A stretch of DNA of 64,000 nucleotides, taken from assembly GCA_036365145.1 (NCBI GenBank), contig JAEOAD010001413.1, forward strand, positions 1,658,501 through 1,722,500. Direction: 5' to 3'. Source of the stretch: Orientallactaga sibirica. Lineage: Eukaryota > Chordata > Mammalia > Rodentia > Dipodidae. The translations under genes and the position numbers were made by a program. Positions 1-12,415 of the stretch are shown in pieces (position 1 is the first letter of the stretch; every line of letters starts with the position of its first letter). The notes under the pieces were generated by a model. That model was not told where the DNA came from. It did not search any database and was given only the letters and a program-made list of their open reading frames with translations.

Positions 1-408
1 TTTTTTTTCCAGATAAGTTAAGGTCCAAAGCCGGCGGGGTGGGGCCAGTAGGGCCAGCGGACTCAGGCGAGGACCGCGTGGGACGTTGTTGAGCAGTTGG
101 GACAGTGTGTTTACTGTTCAGTCATTCTGGGTCAGCTGCTCCGGGAGCGGTGCCCGCAGCTGCCACCAGGTGGCATCTCCGCTCGGTACCACGGAGGGGC
201 GGGTGGGGGAGGGGCTTCTATGCAGAGAGCCGAATGCCTGGGTCCCAGGGATGGAGATAGCAGAAGCTGGGGTGCCAAGATCCACAAGGGGAAAGGGGCG
301 GAGACCAGACGATGGGGGTCTAACTGCGGCCTGGACGCCAGGTCCAGATAGAGAGAGAGCAGCCAGCGCCCTTCGTTTCTAAATGATTCCTCTCCTCTCC
401 TACGACAG
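1..408 (+). other. FIS1: FIS1 intron 1, 3' part
   Basis: Moderately GC-rich, repeat-free sequence ending in a pyrimidine tract and CAG at 406-408. I see no exon in it. Short open frames here are not supported by any family resemblance. Confidence 0.6.
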
Positions 409-1949
409 AAGTTTGAAAAGAAATTTCAGTCTGAGCAGGCAGCCGGCTCAGTGTCCAAGAGCACGCAGTTTGAGTACGCCTGGTGCCTGGTGCGGAGCAA
501 GTACAATGATGACATCCGTAGAGGCATCACACTGCTGGAGGGTGAGGCGCTGGGCCACCCAACCTTCCTTCCCAACAGCCAGTGGCTTCACTCACCGCTG
601 CCATCTCTAGTGCAGCGGCAAAGGATTAGAGGTCCACACCCCCGAATTCATTCAGATGGGAAATACTGCGGGGACTGGGGAACTATGAGTCAGTGAAGTG
701 CTTGCTTCACAAGCATGGGGACCCAGGTTCTATCCCCATTACCTAGGTAAAGTACTGGGCATGTTGGCACACTTCTGTAATCCCGGAGCTGGGGAGGTGG
801 AGACAGGTGAATCCCTAGAGCTCTCTGGCCAGACAATCTATCTTGTCTAATTAGTGATCTCCAGGCCAACGAGAGACCTGGCTCAAAAAGAGAGAGACTA
901 AGGCTCCTGGTGGCGCACGCCTTTAATCCCAGAATTTGGGAGGCCCAGGTAGGGCGATTGTCAGTCTCATTAAGGACACAGTGCAGACACATGGGAAGGT
1001 CTCTGCACTACAGAGCTAGTTAACAACAAACCCTGATACGTCGAGTACCACAAGCACCTAAGCCTCTGGGAATTCACTCAACTAAGAGAGGCAGGCCCAC
1101 TGCAGTGCCATAAACCTGTAACCCTAGCACTTAAGAGGCTGAGGCAGGAGAGTTGTGAGTTCAACGTAGACTACATAGACCCTGTCTCAACCCCTCCAAA
1201 AAAAGTGGAAAAAAATCAGGTGGGGGGCTGGAGCAATGGCTTAGCGGTTAAGGCACATGCCTGCAAAGCCTAAGGACCAAAGTTCGAATCCCCAGGACTC
1301 ACATAAGCTAGATGCACAAGATGGCACATGCATCTGGAATTTGTTTGCAGTAGTTGGAGGCCCTGGTGCACCTGTTCTCTCTCCCTCCTCTGTCCCTCTC
1401 TTTCTCAAATTAAATAAATAAAATATTTTTTTAAAAAGTCAGGCATGGTCACAGAGGAGATGAATTAAAGAGGGGTAAGGAGCCGGGCGTGGTGGCGCAC
1501 GCCTTTAATCCCAGCACTTGGGAGGCAGAGGTAGGAGGATTGTCATGAGTTTGGGGCCACCCTGAGACTTCATAGTTAATTCCAGGTCAGTCTGGGCCAG
1601 AGTGAGACCCTACTTCGAAAAACAAAAACAAAAAACAAAGAGGGGTAAGGGCAAGTATTAATAATCAGGAAATGGGCTGGAGAGATGACTTAATGGTTAA
1701 GTCATTTGCCTGCAAAGCCTTAGGACCCAAGTTCAACTCCCCAGGACCCACGTGACCCAGGTTCAACTCCCCAGATGTACATGGTGGCACATGTGTCTAG
1801 AGTTCATTTGTAGTGGCTAGAGGCTCTGGTGCACCAATTCTCTCCCTCTCCCTCTCTTTTTCTTTGTCTCTAATAAATAAATAAAAGTTAATAAAATAAA
1901 AATAGTTTTAAAAAATCAGGAGGTAACTGCAGTGAGATATATAGCTGCC

Positions 1950-2000
<51 letters not shown>

Positions 2001-3516
2001 TTTGAGAGTGAGAGACAGAGAGGCAGAGAGAGAATGTGTGTGCCAGGGCCTCCAGCCACTGCAAACGAACTCCAGGTGCATGTGCCACCTTGTGCATCTG
2101 GCTTACATGGGTACTGGGAAATTGAGCCTTGAACCCGGGTCCTTAGGCTTCTCAGGCAAGCTCTTAACTGCTAAGCCTTCTCTCTAGCCCAATATAGCTG
2201 CCTTTTAAGCAAGCATCTTTAAACACTGAGCCATCTCTGTTTGTCAGAGATAATGGGCATGCCAGAGCCTCGTGTCCCTTTGTGTGTCTGGCCTTACATG
2301 GGCACTGGGGAGTCAAAGCCAGGTGGTCAGGCTTTGCATGCAAGCTCATTTAACTGCTGAGCCATATCCTCAGTCTCACAACTGCCTTTTCAACTTTGCC
2401 AGTTCTGGTCCACAGATACTGGGGTTCTGGTTCCAGGGTGTCCATCACAGACGTAGGGCAGCCCCAGCTCATGCTGCCTTAGGGCTGTGACTGTGACCTT
2501 GAGTGGGAAGCTGAGAGTGATGGGAGCTGCCATGGAGGCTTTTCCAGGATCCCAAAGAGAATGAGAGTGGCAGGATCTGTGGGACACAGTATTAGGAAGA
2601 GAGAAAACTCTTTCACCCTCTTCTCTCCCCTCCCCAGAGCTATTGCCCAAAGGGAGCAAAGAGGAACAACGGGACTATGTCTTCTACCTGGCCGTGGGCA
2701 ACTACAGACTCAAGGTAAGGTGATGGCTCCCTTCTTCCGCCTCCCCACTTGGGTGGCCCCCTCTATGCCCCTGGCAGAACTCTGGCCATCAGGAAGCTGA
2801 AGAGGGACAGCGGGCAGGGGTGACCCCAGGATAGAGCTCTGAAGGAAGGTGAGAGAGGATCAGGGTGCTGAGGGTGTGGGGACCATGGTGACGTCAGGAT
2901 TGGAGTGCAGCCCCACGCCTTGAGCTGTTATCTCCCCTGGCTTATCACACCCCCACAGCTGGCCTGTTTGTGGACTCTACTCCATTGGGTGGGGCTGGAA
3001 TGGGGGGGCAGGGGGGTGCAGGGGGGTGGAGAGAAGGTGGAGGGAGGAGCCAGGGCCAGAGAAAGACATCCCTCCTTTGGGCAGGAGAGGTGCCAGAGTC
3101 GGGGGAATGTAACTGATATGGGGTGTGTCTTCCCCTGAGTGCAGGAATACGAAAAAGCTCTCAAGTACGTACGAGGGCTGCTGCAGACAGAGCCCCAGAA
3201 CAACCAGGCCAAGGAACTGGAACGGCTCATAGACAAGGCCATGAAGAAAGGTGGTGACCTCCTCCGCCTCTGTGAAGTCCCCTTCCTCCCCCCATGCCCG
3301 AGCCGTGTAAACCCCCAACAGTGTCTTCTCAAACCCCACCCTCCAAACTCTGAAGGGGGGGGGGGGGTGGGGGGTGGTCAGGGCTGAGCTCCTGACACCT
3401 CCTTTTTCCTCCTCCCAGATGGACTGGTAGGGATGGCCATCGTTGGCGGCATGGCCCTGGGCGTGGCTGGACTGGCAGGACTCATCGGACTGGCTGTGTC
3501 TAAGTCCAAATCCTGA
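409..3516 (+). CDS. FIS1: FIS1 mitochondrial fission 1 protein, coding exons 2-5 (5' partial)
   Basis: Tail-anchored adaptor of the mitochondrial and peroxisomal outer membrane, acting in organelle fission. Exons: 409-541, 2638-2714, 3145-3250, 3419-3516, all with AG/GT borders and matching phases. Together they give 137 codons plus stop, matching residues 16-152 of the 152-aa mammalian protein. Exon 2 begins KFEKKFQSE and holds the conserved FEYAWCLVRSKYNDDI helix. Exon 4 carries YEKALKYVRGLLQTEP of the second TPR-like repeat. Exon 5 encodes the Gly/Ala-rich membrane anchor (GMAIVGGMALGVAGLAGL) and the short basic tail SKSKS that directs tail insertion. The first coding exon (about 15 residues) lies left of the window. 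No frame damage is seen. Substitutions against the human protein as I remember it are conservative (for example SEQAAG for SEKAAG). Confidence 0.97.
677..1206 (+). repeat. B4/B2-like and old B1-like SINE fragments in FIS1 intron 2
   Basis: 677-893 is a tRNA-headed SINE fused to a B1-like body, with the phrase CTTGCTTCACAAGCATGGGG and a tail of CTCAAAAAG. 899-970 and 1091-1206 are partial, diverged B1 monomers around TTTAATCCCAG and TGTAACCCTAGC. Confidence 0.65.
1226..1435 (+). repeat. Dip-type tRNA-derived SINE
   Basis: Full-length head (GGGGCTGGAGCAATGGCTTAG), box-B-like GTTCGAATCCCC, pyrimidine-rich stretch, and an AAATAAATAAA tail. In FIS1 intron 2. Confidence 0.8.
1481..1636 (+). repeat. 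B1-type SINE with 14-bp target-site duplication
   Basis: 7SL-derived monomer from GCCGGGCGTGG to an A/C-rich tail. It is flanked by perfect copies of AAAGAGGGGTAAGG at 1467-1480 and 1637-1650, which fixes the insertion boundaries. Confidence 0.9.
1675..2190. repeat. Dip SINE (+) followed by Dip SINE (-) with a TTTA microsatellite
   Basis: 1675-1916 is a Dip element on +. Its middle repeats a short segment (CCCAGGTTCAACTCCCCAG twice). 1950-2190 is an antisense Dip whose tail has expanded to a TTTA run of about 13 units at 1950-2004. Confidence 0.8.
2249..2377 (-). repeat. Diverged antisense Dip fragment in FIS1 intron 2
   Basis: Retains GGGCATGCCAGAGCCT, a GGCCTTACATGGG stretch and GAGCCATATCCTCAG. 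Both ends are lost. 2378-2637 is unique intron leading to the exon 3 acceptor. Confidence 0.6.
2715..3144 (+). other. FIS1: FIS1 intron 3 with G-rich tract
   Basis: Unique intron with no repeat. A run of guanine blocks at 2987-3029 on the coding strand could form a G-quadruplex. It ends in the acceptor CAG at 3142-3144. Confidence 0.6.
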
Positions 3517-3746
3517 AGGAGGCCGCACCTGCGCTCACCACCACCACCACCACCACCCCGCTCTGGGGGAAGGGGCTGCCCCTGGAGCCCATGGGGGACA
3601 CTGGAAGAGAGTACCGTCCATTCTTGCTGACCCTTGCCTACGCTTCCCTCACCCTTGTCATCTATCTCTAGGTCCTCCATGAACTTCAACCCCCACTCCC
3701 AAGACCTGTTGTTTAGCCCCGAGTCATATGCTTTGGGATGAGTGTA

Positions 3747-3752
3747 AATAAA
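3747..3752 (+). terminator. FIS1: FIS1 poly(A) signal
   Basis: AATAAA 231 nt after the FIS1 stop. The 3' UTR (3517 to about 3775) includes a CAC-repeat stretch near 3537-3558. Confidence 0.85.
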
Positions 3753-4592
3753 ATTGGGCCGTGGCTTGGGAACCTCCGAGTCTGCTTTGAGGGAGAGGTG
3801 GGGTCATTGGGTGCACCGTGGCCGTCACCCGTGGTCTTTTCCTGCTCTGTGCCCTCCTGCTCCCACCCTTTCAAGTTCGTGTGGGTTCTCCTTTGTCCAG
3901 TGAGCAGTCCAACCCACACCCTTCCTTCCTCCCTTCCCCGTAAGCCACCGCTCAGGGAGCAGCTGCCACGGACAGCACAGGGCCCCAGAATCCCGAGAGT
4001 GCGCAGTGAGCCGAGGAGGGAAGGGCTGGTCCGGGGTAGGCTGGAATTTAAGACTCCAGTCTCCTCTGACCCACTCAGCCGCCCTGGAGTTTTCCACTCC
4101 AGGGGGGCCCCACTGGGCTTCCTCCAGAAACCTCCACCCTTCCCCCCCTTTTGTCTTCCTGTGCCCTCCCCTTCCTCTGCTCCTAAGGAGAAAGATGGTG
4201 ACACAGGGTCACCTGGTGTGCAGAAGCAGACGGTTAGAGGGGAGTTGAGTGCTGCAGGGTACCCCATTTCCAGCCTGTGGGGTGGGATGTGGGGCCCCAC
4301 CTCCCCAAGTTTACCCCATAGCCCCCGTGCCAGGCTCTGCGTGGGCCTTTGCGCATACCTCTCGTTCCTCAGTCCCTGCCAGGCCTGCGGGGGCGTGGAG
4401 GGCAAGGGAGGAGGCACCTGAAAGGACCACGGAGGAGCCTGATGATGTGGGGGATGGGCGGCCACGATGGGCACAGAGATGTCCACTCTGACTGCGACTT
4501 GCCAGGAGAGAGAACAGGTGCTGCCCACACGGAAATTGGCATCTAAGCTAGGGACAGGTGCTCAGCCAGGCTTGGGGTGGGGACCCAGAGGC

Positions 4593-4986
4593 TTTTATTT
4601 ATCATAATTAATTGATAGAGCTGGTGATACTTGCCAGTAAGTTATAGTGGGGGGTAGAAAGATTAGCCCTAGGATCATGCATGCCCCACGCCTGGGATTA
4701 CCCATCTCCAGGCCCCTGGGCAGCAGGATCAAACTCAATGCTGGGTCAAAGGTCAGCTCCAGGAGGGGGCATTTCAAGTTCAGGAAGTTTGGAGAACAGC
4801 AGGCCTGGTGGCTTTACCTCAACGGGCCTCGACGGGAGGCGCACAGATCCCTGATAATAACCAACTGCAGGCAATTGGAGTGAGCCTGGGAGCTACGATC
4901 GGGGGGTCCCAGCTCCATTACAACCCGGGAAGCCAGTAGCATTATGTCAACGAGGCTTGAGGGAGCCAAAAAGGATCGTTTGATAA
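4593..4986. promoter_or_regulatory. Candidate intestinal enhancer: AT-rich homeobox sites and GATA sites
   Basis: CTTTTATTTATCATAATTAA at 4592-4611 combines CDX-like and homeobox-like words with a GATA site (TTATCA, 4599-4604). Further TGATAA sites sit at 4852-4857 and 4981-4986, with the DR1 between them. CDX, GATA and HNF4 words together are typical of enterocyte enhancers. Each motif alone is common by chance. Confidence 0.35.
4743..4755 (+). promoter_or_regulatory. Perfect DR1 nuclear-receptor site (HNF4/RXR type)
   Basis: GGGTCAAAGGTCA: two hexamer half-sites in direct repeat with a 1-bp spacer, the form bound by HNF4A and RXR heterodimers. It lies 0.93 kb upstream of the CLDN15 start codon, in a SINE-free block. 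HNF4A is a main activator of gut epithelial genes and CLDN15 is an intestinal claudin, so a role in CLDN15 control is plausible. Binding is inference. Confidence 0.5.
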
Positions 4987-5688
4987 ATTGCTGCAGTCGA
5001 TGTGAAGCACTAGAGCTGATGGTCAGCCTTCATCGTCCTTGGATGATGTCCCAACCCTTGGGGACTTCCCGTGTCCTGGGCTGCTTCACCATCCAGAAAG
5101 GCTGGTCCTGCTTTCTCCGTCCACCAAGGAATGCTGTGGTGGACCTGTTGGGGTATTCTCCCTCTCTCTCTCTCTCATCACTCTGGTCTCTGCGTCCCCT
5201 TTTCCCTCCTTGTCCCTGTTACTCCCGTCTCTGGCCCCAATGACAGCTGAGTCAGTGATGGCCACTTCCCCCTGGTGCCTGATGGCTCCCCTGAGGGCTG
5301 CTCCTTGGCCATATCCGTTAGTCTCTTGGGTAAGTCAGCTCCCCCCACAGTCAGGGCGGGGAGTCCTGGCCAGCCCCAGGCTGGGGGAGGGGGTGGACTT
5401 TTGGCCCGTTTCTTCCCTCCATCACCGTCAACAGCTGCCGAGTGAGCGAGCAAGCGGGGCTTGGCTTATTCCTCTGAGCTGCCTGGTAGCAAAGAGCCTC
5501 AGAAGACAGTCTTCAGACAGAGCCCAGAGGGAGGCAGGAAGAGGCTGCAGCTGGACAGGCACCCTTCTCCCTCCCCAGCCTGCCTTAACACCCCTCCTGA
5601 GCCCAAGGCCCCCCGTCAGCTTCTCCAGGAGCGATACCTCTGCCCCTGGCCAGGGGCTCCAGCCCCTCGGGGGCCTGCATCACCCAGC

Positions 5689-7425
5689 ATGTCAATAGCA
5701 GTGGAGATCTTCGGCTTCTTCATGGCAGCCCTGGGACTGCTGATGCTGGGGGTGACCCTGGCAAACAACTACTGGCGAGTGAGTACCGTGCATGGCAGCG
5801 TCATCACCACCAACACCATCTACGAGAACCTCTGGCAGTCCTGTGCCACCGACTCCATGGGAGTCTCTAACTGCTGGGAATTCCCATCCATGCTGGCCCT
5901 GTCTGGTAAGGAGTAGGGACAACTCCCCTCCTCCACCACCCCCAGCAGAGGGATGTGAGAGGAGGGGACTGGAGAATCCCCAGGGGGAGAGGGCAGGGCT
6001 GCTGCTGCTGCCTTTGGTCTGGCCTTGGGTGCTGTGAGGTTACAAAAACTAGGTCCCTAATAGGTGCCAAGAGGGCCAAGGCCCAAAATGGAAGCGGAGA
6101 CAGACCTTGTCAAACATGGTCCCTTTGCTTTAATGAGACCCTCTAGAAGTGGCTAGAAGAGTGGGCACCCCGGTCAAGCTGCCTGGTGCAACCCCTGCCT
6201 TTGGAGCTCTTGCGCCTCCGGTGAGTGAGGCAATGAGTCTCCATCTCGGTCATCTGGAAGCGTCGGACTGGCACCAGTGCTGGTCCACAGGTGGTCATCG
6301 ATCTTGAACATACACATTAGTGTTTTTCTCCAGTGTTTTACATCTTCCAAGCCAGATTGGCGAGGTGAGAACAGGACTATATCTTAGACTCCTGGCCCTC
6401 TCAGTAGCTCCTCAGATGACCCTATACTCTAGTGCTGGTCTCCCTGCCTTGCTGGGTTCCAAAGGGACCCGGATAGAGCCTGCTTGCATTGGAATCTGGG
6501 TGGGTGGTGTGAGGACATGCATGTGTGTTTGAGGTTCTCAAGGTTAATTATAATTTAAATATTTTTACTTATTTATTTGAGAGGGGAGACAGATGAGAGA
6601 CAGAGACAAGGTGAGGGAGAGAATGGACACACCAGGACCTAGTGCCACTGCAAGTGAACGTCAGAGGCATGTGCTGCTCTGTGCAGCTGGCTCTGTGTGG
6701 GCAGAGGAATCGAACCTGGGCCATCAGGCATTGCAAGCAAGTGCCTTTCAGCACTGAGCCCTTTCTCCAGCCCTCTCAGGATGTTTTCTGAGGGACTTAG
6801 AAGGCTGCAACCTGCAGTCCTAACCTGGGCTCAGGTGCCTCACTGCTGGCTACTGCTCTTTCCTCCTGCTCCATCCTCATCATTTTCCCAGGAAGTCTGC
6901 ACAGCACATAGACCATGAGCCATCGGGGGTACCCCCTTCCCATTCCAGGTCCTGGGCTTGCTTTTCCAGCCTGGGGCAGGAAGCAGGGCCCCAGGAGATG
7001 GCCCCATGAACCAGGGAGATGCTCTGAGCAGTTAGGACCTCTGGTGGATCTCTCCTGCGCCCCACTTCTTCCCCCCTCCCCCCGAGGCAGCCGCAGGAGT
7101 GTTGTGCTTTTAGTCATCTCTCTGGCACGTGCAGGGCAAGTGGCTCTTCACCTCAACCCCCCTGGAAAAGCTAAGTCCAACCTGGGCTACACGTCCCTAG
7201 CAGTGAGTGCTCAGAAGGAAGCATTGGGGGTGATGAGCCCCCCGTGCCTGTGCCCTTGGCATGCAGAGGGCAGTTTGCTGTGAACCTGGCCACTGCAGAG
7301 GGGCCGCACGAGGCACTGCTGCTCTTGGCCTGTGAGAGAGTGGGAGCTCAGGAAAATGGGTCAGGAGCTTACTGGCTGTGGGGGTGGGGAAAGACCTGGA
7401 GCACAGGGCACCTGTCTCATCTTCC

Positions 7426-7464
<39 letters not shown>

Positions 7465-9795
7465 ATGTGCAAGTGTGTGGGATTTTTAAAAAATTATTTC
7501 TTAAGGCCGTCGTGGTTGAACACGCCTTTAATCTCAGTGCTCAGGAGGCTGAGGTAGGAGGATTGCCGTGAGTTCGAGGCCACCCTGATATTACAGAATG
7601 AATTCCAGGTCAGCCTGAGCTAGAGTGAGACCCTACCTTGACAAAAAAAAAAAAAAAACAATATATTTCTTTTTTTTTTTCTCTCTCTGTGTGTATGTAC
7701 GTGTGGCTTTTGGAGACACAATCTTGCTATGTAGCCCAGGGTGACCTTGAACTCACAGTGATCCTCCTGCCTCAGCCCTCGCCCCTCCACACACACGTGC
7801 TGGGATTACAGGTGTGTGTCGAAATGCTCAGCTTTCCCTTATCTGTGAACACCTGCCCTCACCCCACCCCCGCCCCGCTCTTCCTCATCTGTATGGCTTC
7901 AGAAGTGTTTACTATGTTAATCTCATTTTACTGAAGTTGGACAATTCTGCAGGGTTAGGCAATCCACCTAGAGTCAGAGGTGGTAGAGAAGCTAGGGTTC
8001 CACCGGGCCCCATTTATTCCTCTGTGTTGAGTCCCAAAAGGATTTTATTTTATTTTATATTTTTTTTTAGCAGTACAGGGAATTAAACCCAGAGCCTTAA
8101 GTGCTAGGCAACATCCCCCATCATTCACTGGGGGGGTGTAGACAAGCTTTCTCCTGCTCAGCTATATTCTCAGCCCACTTGATAAATCTTGATAAATTGC
8201 CCAGGGTAGCCTTGAATTCACTTTGTGGCCCAGGCTGGCCTCGAACTCAAACCCTCCTGCCTCAGTCTCCAGAGTGCTGGGATTACTGGCATGTGCCACC
8301 TCGCCCAGCCTGTCATTTAATGGCTTCCCATCTGTGCATTCCTGATCCCTTTTCAGGCCACTGGACCCACACACTCATAGGCCCTCCAGTCATCTCTCCT
8401 TTGTCTGCCAGAGCTCCCTGGGCATTCAGAATTGGTGGTGAACTTTCTAGAAAGGTGTGGCTGGGAATCAGAGTATCTTCTCAGAGAACTTTGTCCCTCT
8501 TCCTTGCCTCACAACTAGCCGCTCAACTCCTGGCCACTTCACCTGTTCCTGGCAAGGGCCCAGCCTTTCAACCCCATGCTATAGGGTCCCACCCAGAAAA
8601 GGGTTACAAGGTCCCTGGGAGGGCTTGGCAACCATCAAAACCAGAAGGAGGAGTCAACAGCTTCTCTAAGCTTTGAGAAAGGGGAAACTGAGGCCCGGAA
8701 AGAGCTGGACTGACCTGGATGGGTTCCTAGGCTTGGGTTTCCCACCCTCCATAGACACTGCCCTTGACCCTCTGTCATGGAACACTGCTGCCCCCTACTG
8801 GTCACTCCAGAAGAAACTCAGCTTGGGGTGTCCAGCATGGCGCTAGGCCTGCACTAGGTCTGGATTCTGTAACAGAGAACAGAACATAGAAGTGATCTAA
8901 TAGAGCGGTCTCCAAAAGGGACCACTTTACATTTTCCTCACCACCACTCAGAGGGAAGGAAGAGGAGACTGCTGTTGACATGTTGCAGGTAAAGGTGGAG
9001 GATGAGGCTAATTCCCAGCCCAAAATCGCTGTGGTGGTGACCATCCCTAACACTGGCACTCCAGTGGAGGCAGGAAAATTAGATGTTCAAGGTCATCCTG
9101 GCTACATAGCAAATTTGAGGCCAACCTGGCTTACATGAGACCCTAGGTCAAAATAAAAAAGAAGGAATGTTCTCACCCAGGGGACTTTTCAAAGCCAGTC
9201 CCCCCACACACACACTTCTCCCCACCCCCTCCCAGCACTCATTTCCATCCCTTCACAAAATTGCCAGGGCAATTGACTCTCAGACGAGATGAGTTTGACT
9301 TTCCACCCTGATTTTGTCACACAAGTTCTTTTGGTGAGCTTCTTTGTTTGAAAACGCACAATAAAAAATGGCTTTAGAGCCGGGTGTGGTGGCGCATGCC
9401 TTTAATCCCAGCACTCGGGAGGCAGAGGTAGGAGGATCGCTGAGAGTCTGAGGCCACCCTGAGACTACAGAGTGAATTCCAGGTCAGCCTGAACTAGAGT
9501 GAGACCCTACCTCAAAAAACAAAAAAACAAAACAAAACAAAAGGCTTTAGAATGACAAGAAAAGAAAGAGGAATGTCTTATATGCTGGGCGTGGTGGTGC
9601 ATGCTTTAATCCCAGCACTAGGGAGGCAGAGGTAGGAGGACCGCCATGAGTTCAAGGCCACCCTGAGACTACATAGTTAATTCCAGTATAGCCTGGGCCA
9701 GAGTGAGACCCTACCTCAAAAAACAAAAACAAAAAAAAAAAAAAAGTGAATTCCAGGTCAGCCTGGGCTACAGCAAGATCCTACCTCAAAAACCA

Positions 9796-9830
<35 letters not shown>

Positions 9831-12380
9831 ATAGGAAGGAGGGCTGAGGAGATGGCCACACAATCTGAGGACCTGATTTTGGATCCACAGTGCTTATGTG
9901 TGGTGGTTTCATGTCTGTCACACCAGCACTGGGTTTTTGTGTTTTTTTTTTTTTCTTTCGGAGGTAGGGTCTCACTCTGGCCCAGGCTGACCTGGAATTC
10001 ACTCTGTAGTCTCAGGGTGGCCTTGAACACATGACAATCTTCCTAACCCCTGCCTCCCAAGAGCTGGGATTAAAGGCATGCACCACCATGCCAGCCCCTG
10101 GCACAAGATTTTTAAGAACAAGGGCTGGAGAGAAGACTTACTGATTAAGGCGCTTGCCTGTAAAGCCTAATGACCTAGGTTTGAGTCCCCAGTACCCACG
10201 TAAACTAGATGCACAAGGTGGGCACATGCATCTGGAGTTCATTTGCAGTGTCTAGAGAGGCCCTTGTGTAATTCTCCCTCTCCCTCTGTGTGTTGTGTGT
10301 GTATATGTGTGTGTGTCTGCTTCTAAATAAATAAAATAAAATAAAATAAAATAAAATAAAATAAAATAAAATATTTTGGGGCTGGAGAGATGGCTTAGTG
10401 GTTAAGGCACCTGCCTAAGAATGCCCATTCGAATCTCCAGGTCCCACGTTTAGCCAGACGCAAAAAGTGACACAAGCATGCAAGCTCACACATGCACACA
10501 AGGGGGCCCATGTCTGGAATTCGTTTACAGCAGCTGAGAAGCCCTGGTGTGCCCATTCTCTCTCTGCCTCTTCCTCTCTGTCTCTCTCTCTCAAATAAAA
10601 AATATATTTTTTTAAGGCTGGGTGGGGTGGTGCACGCCTTTAATCCTAGCACTCAGAAGGCAGACATAGGAAAAGGGCCACGAGTTTGAGGCTACCCTGA
10701 GACTACACAGTGAATCCCAGGTCAGCCTGAGTTAGAGTGAGACCATATCTAAAAAAAAAAAAAAAAAAAAAAAAAGATTTTTAAGAACAAGAGACCAGCA
10801 AGAAAAGACACCTGTGCAGGAGTCACAAGGGGTGCTCTGTGGTGGAGAGGAGGTGCTGGAGGGGACAGGCTGATGGCTCCACCTTCTGTCACCTCCACAG
10901 GGTTTCTCCAGGCCTGTCGGGCCCTCATGATCGCTGCCATCGCCCTGGGCTCCCTGGGCCTCTTTGGAAGCATGCTGGGCCTGCGATGCATCAACGTGGG
11001 GAACATGGACCTCTCCAGGAAAGCCAGACTAGCGGCTATCTCAGGAGCCCTACACTTACTTGCTGGTAATGGGGTGGGGTAGCCTTGGCCACAGACCCCT
11101 GGCTCCTCTGACCTCATCTCCAGCTCTTGCCCCCAGCGCTTGTATCACCTGCCCTTCTGCACTGACATCTGCCAGCCCCTGTTCACCTCTTCCCGTCCTG
11201 CCTGTCAAAATTCAGTCCATCAGCAGCATCTCTCCTTCTTCCACCAAGTCAGGCTCGAACCACATGTGGAAAGGACCTCAAGGCAGAAAGTGTTTTCCTT
11301 CTAAAACGTACATCTGGGCTGCAGAGATGGCTTAACTGTTAAAGCACATGCCTGTGAAGCTTAAGAACCAGTACTCACATAAAGCCGATGCACAAGGGGC
11401 ACATGTGTCTGGAGCTCCTTTGCAGTGGCTAGAGGCCCTGGTGCACCCATCTCTCTCTCTCTCTCTCTCTCTCAAATAAATAAATAAAATTTAAAACTTA
11501 CATCTGGGTAGGGGATCAGTGTTAGGATGTATGTTGACGTTGTATACATATTGCACACGCACGATGCTAGACTGCCTGCCATTTTCCAGTGTGCATATTT
11601 CCCTCCCTCCCTCCCTCCTTTCCTTCCTCCCTTCCTTCCTTCCTTCCTTCCTTCCTTCCTTCCTTCCTTCCATTCTTTTTTGAGGCAGTGTCTCACTTTA
11701 GCTTAGGCCGACGTGGCATTCACTATGTAGTCTCAGGGTGGCCTAGAACTCATGGTGATCCTCCTACCTCTGCCTCTCAAGTGCTGGGATTAAAGGCGTG
11801 CGCCATCACGCCCGGCCAGCATGCATATTTCTGCACACATCCCCTTCACAAGAAGTCTGCAAGGCAGGGTGGGTACCATCCTGTTCTCCAGATCTGAAGG
11901 CTCAGAAAGGTTCCAGCCAGTGCACTAGTGGTAACACGAGCAGGGACAGTGGCAGGACTGAGGGCTTGGGGATATAGCTCAGTTGGTAGAGTGCTTGTCT
12001 AGCCCTGGGCTCTATCCCCAGCTGTGTATAAAATGGGCATGGTGGGCTGGAGAGATGGCTTAGCGGTTAAATGCTTGCCTATGAAGCCTAAGGACCCCGG
12101 TTCGAGGCTCGCTTCTCCAGGACCCACGTAAGGCAGATGCACAAGGGGGTGCATGCATCTGGAGTTCGTTTGCAGTGGCTGGAGGCCCTGGTGCACCCAT
12201 TCTTTCCCTCTTTCTCTCTCTCTCTCTACCTGCCTATTTCTGTATCTCTCAAATAAATAAATAATAAAATATTTTTTAAAAAATGGGCATGGTGGTGCAC
12301 ATCTGGAATCCCAGCACGGGGAAAGTGGAGTCAGGAGGAACAGAAATATAAGAAATATAAGGTCATCCTCCGTTACACAG

Positions 12381-12415
<35 letters not shown>

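Larger units (their letters stand above)
3776..5688 (+). other. FIS1-CLDN15 intergenic region and CLDN15 5' UTR/promoter
   Basis: About 1.9 kb almost free of SINEs, unlike the rest of the window, which suggests constraint. 3780-4560 is GC-rich. 4590-5000 carries AT-rich homeobox-like sequence, GATA sites and a DR1 site. The CLDN15 transcription start must lie here, but no TATA box or initiator fixes its position. 5460-5688 is the most likely 5' UTR. Confidence 0.5.
5906..10900 (+). other. CLDN15: CLDN15 intron 1
   Basis: Five-kilobase intron. 5906-6550, 6780-7430 and 8320-9360 are unique and without recognisable exons; the remainder is SINE-derived (listed separately). Confidence 0.7.

Noticed and set aside
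2928..3528. Minus-strand open frames of 134 and 183 codons
   Set aside because: They are antisense shadows of FIS1 exons 4-5 and G-rich introns.
3713..4528. 271-codon minus-strand and 227-codon plus-strand open frames between FIS1 and CLDN15
   Set aside because: GC-rich intergenic DNA, overlapping frames on both strands, no family resemblance or splice context.
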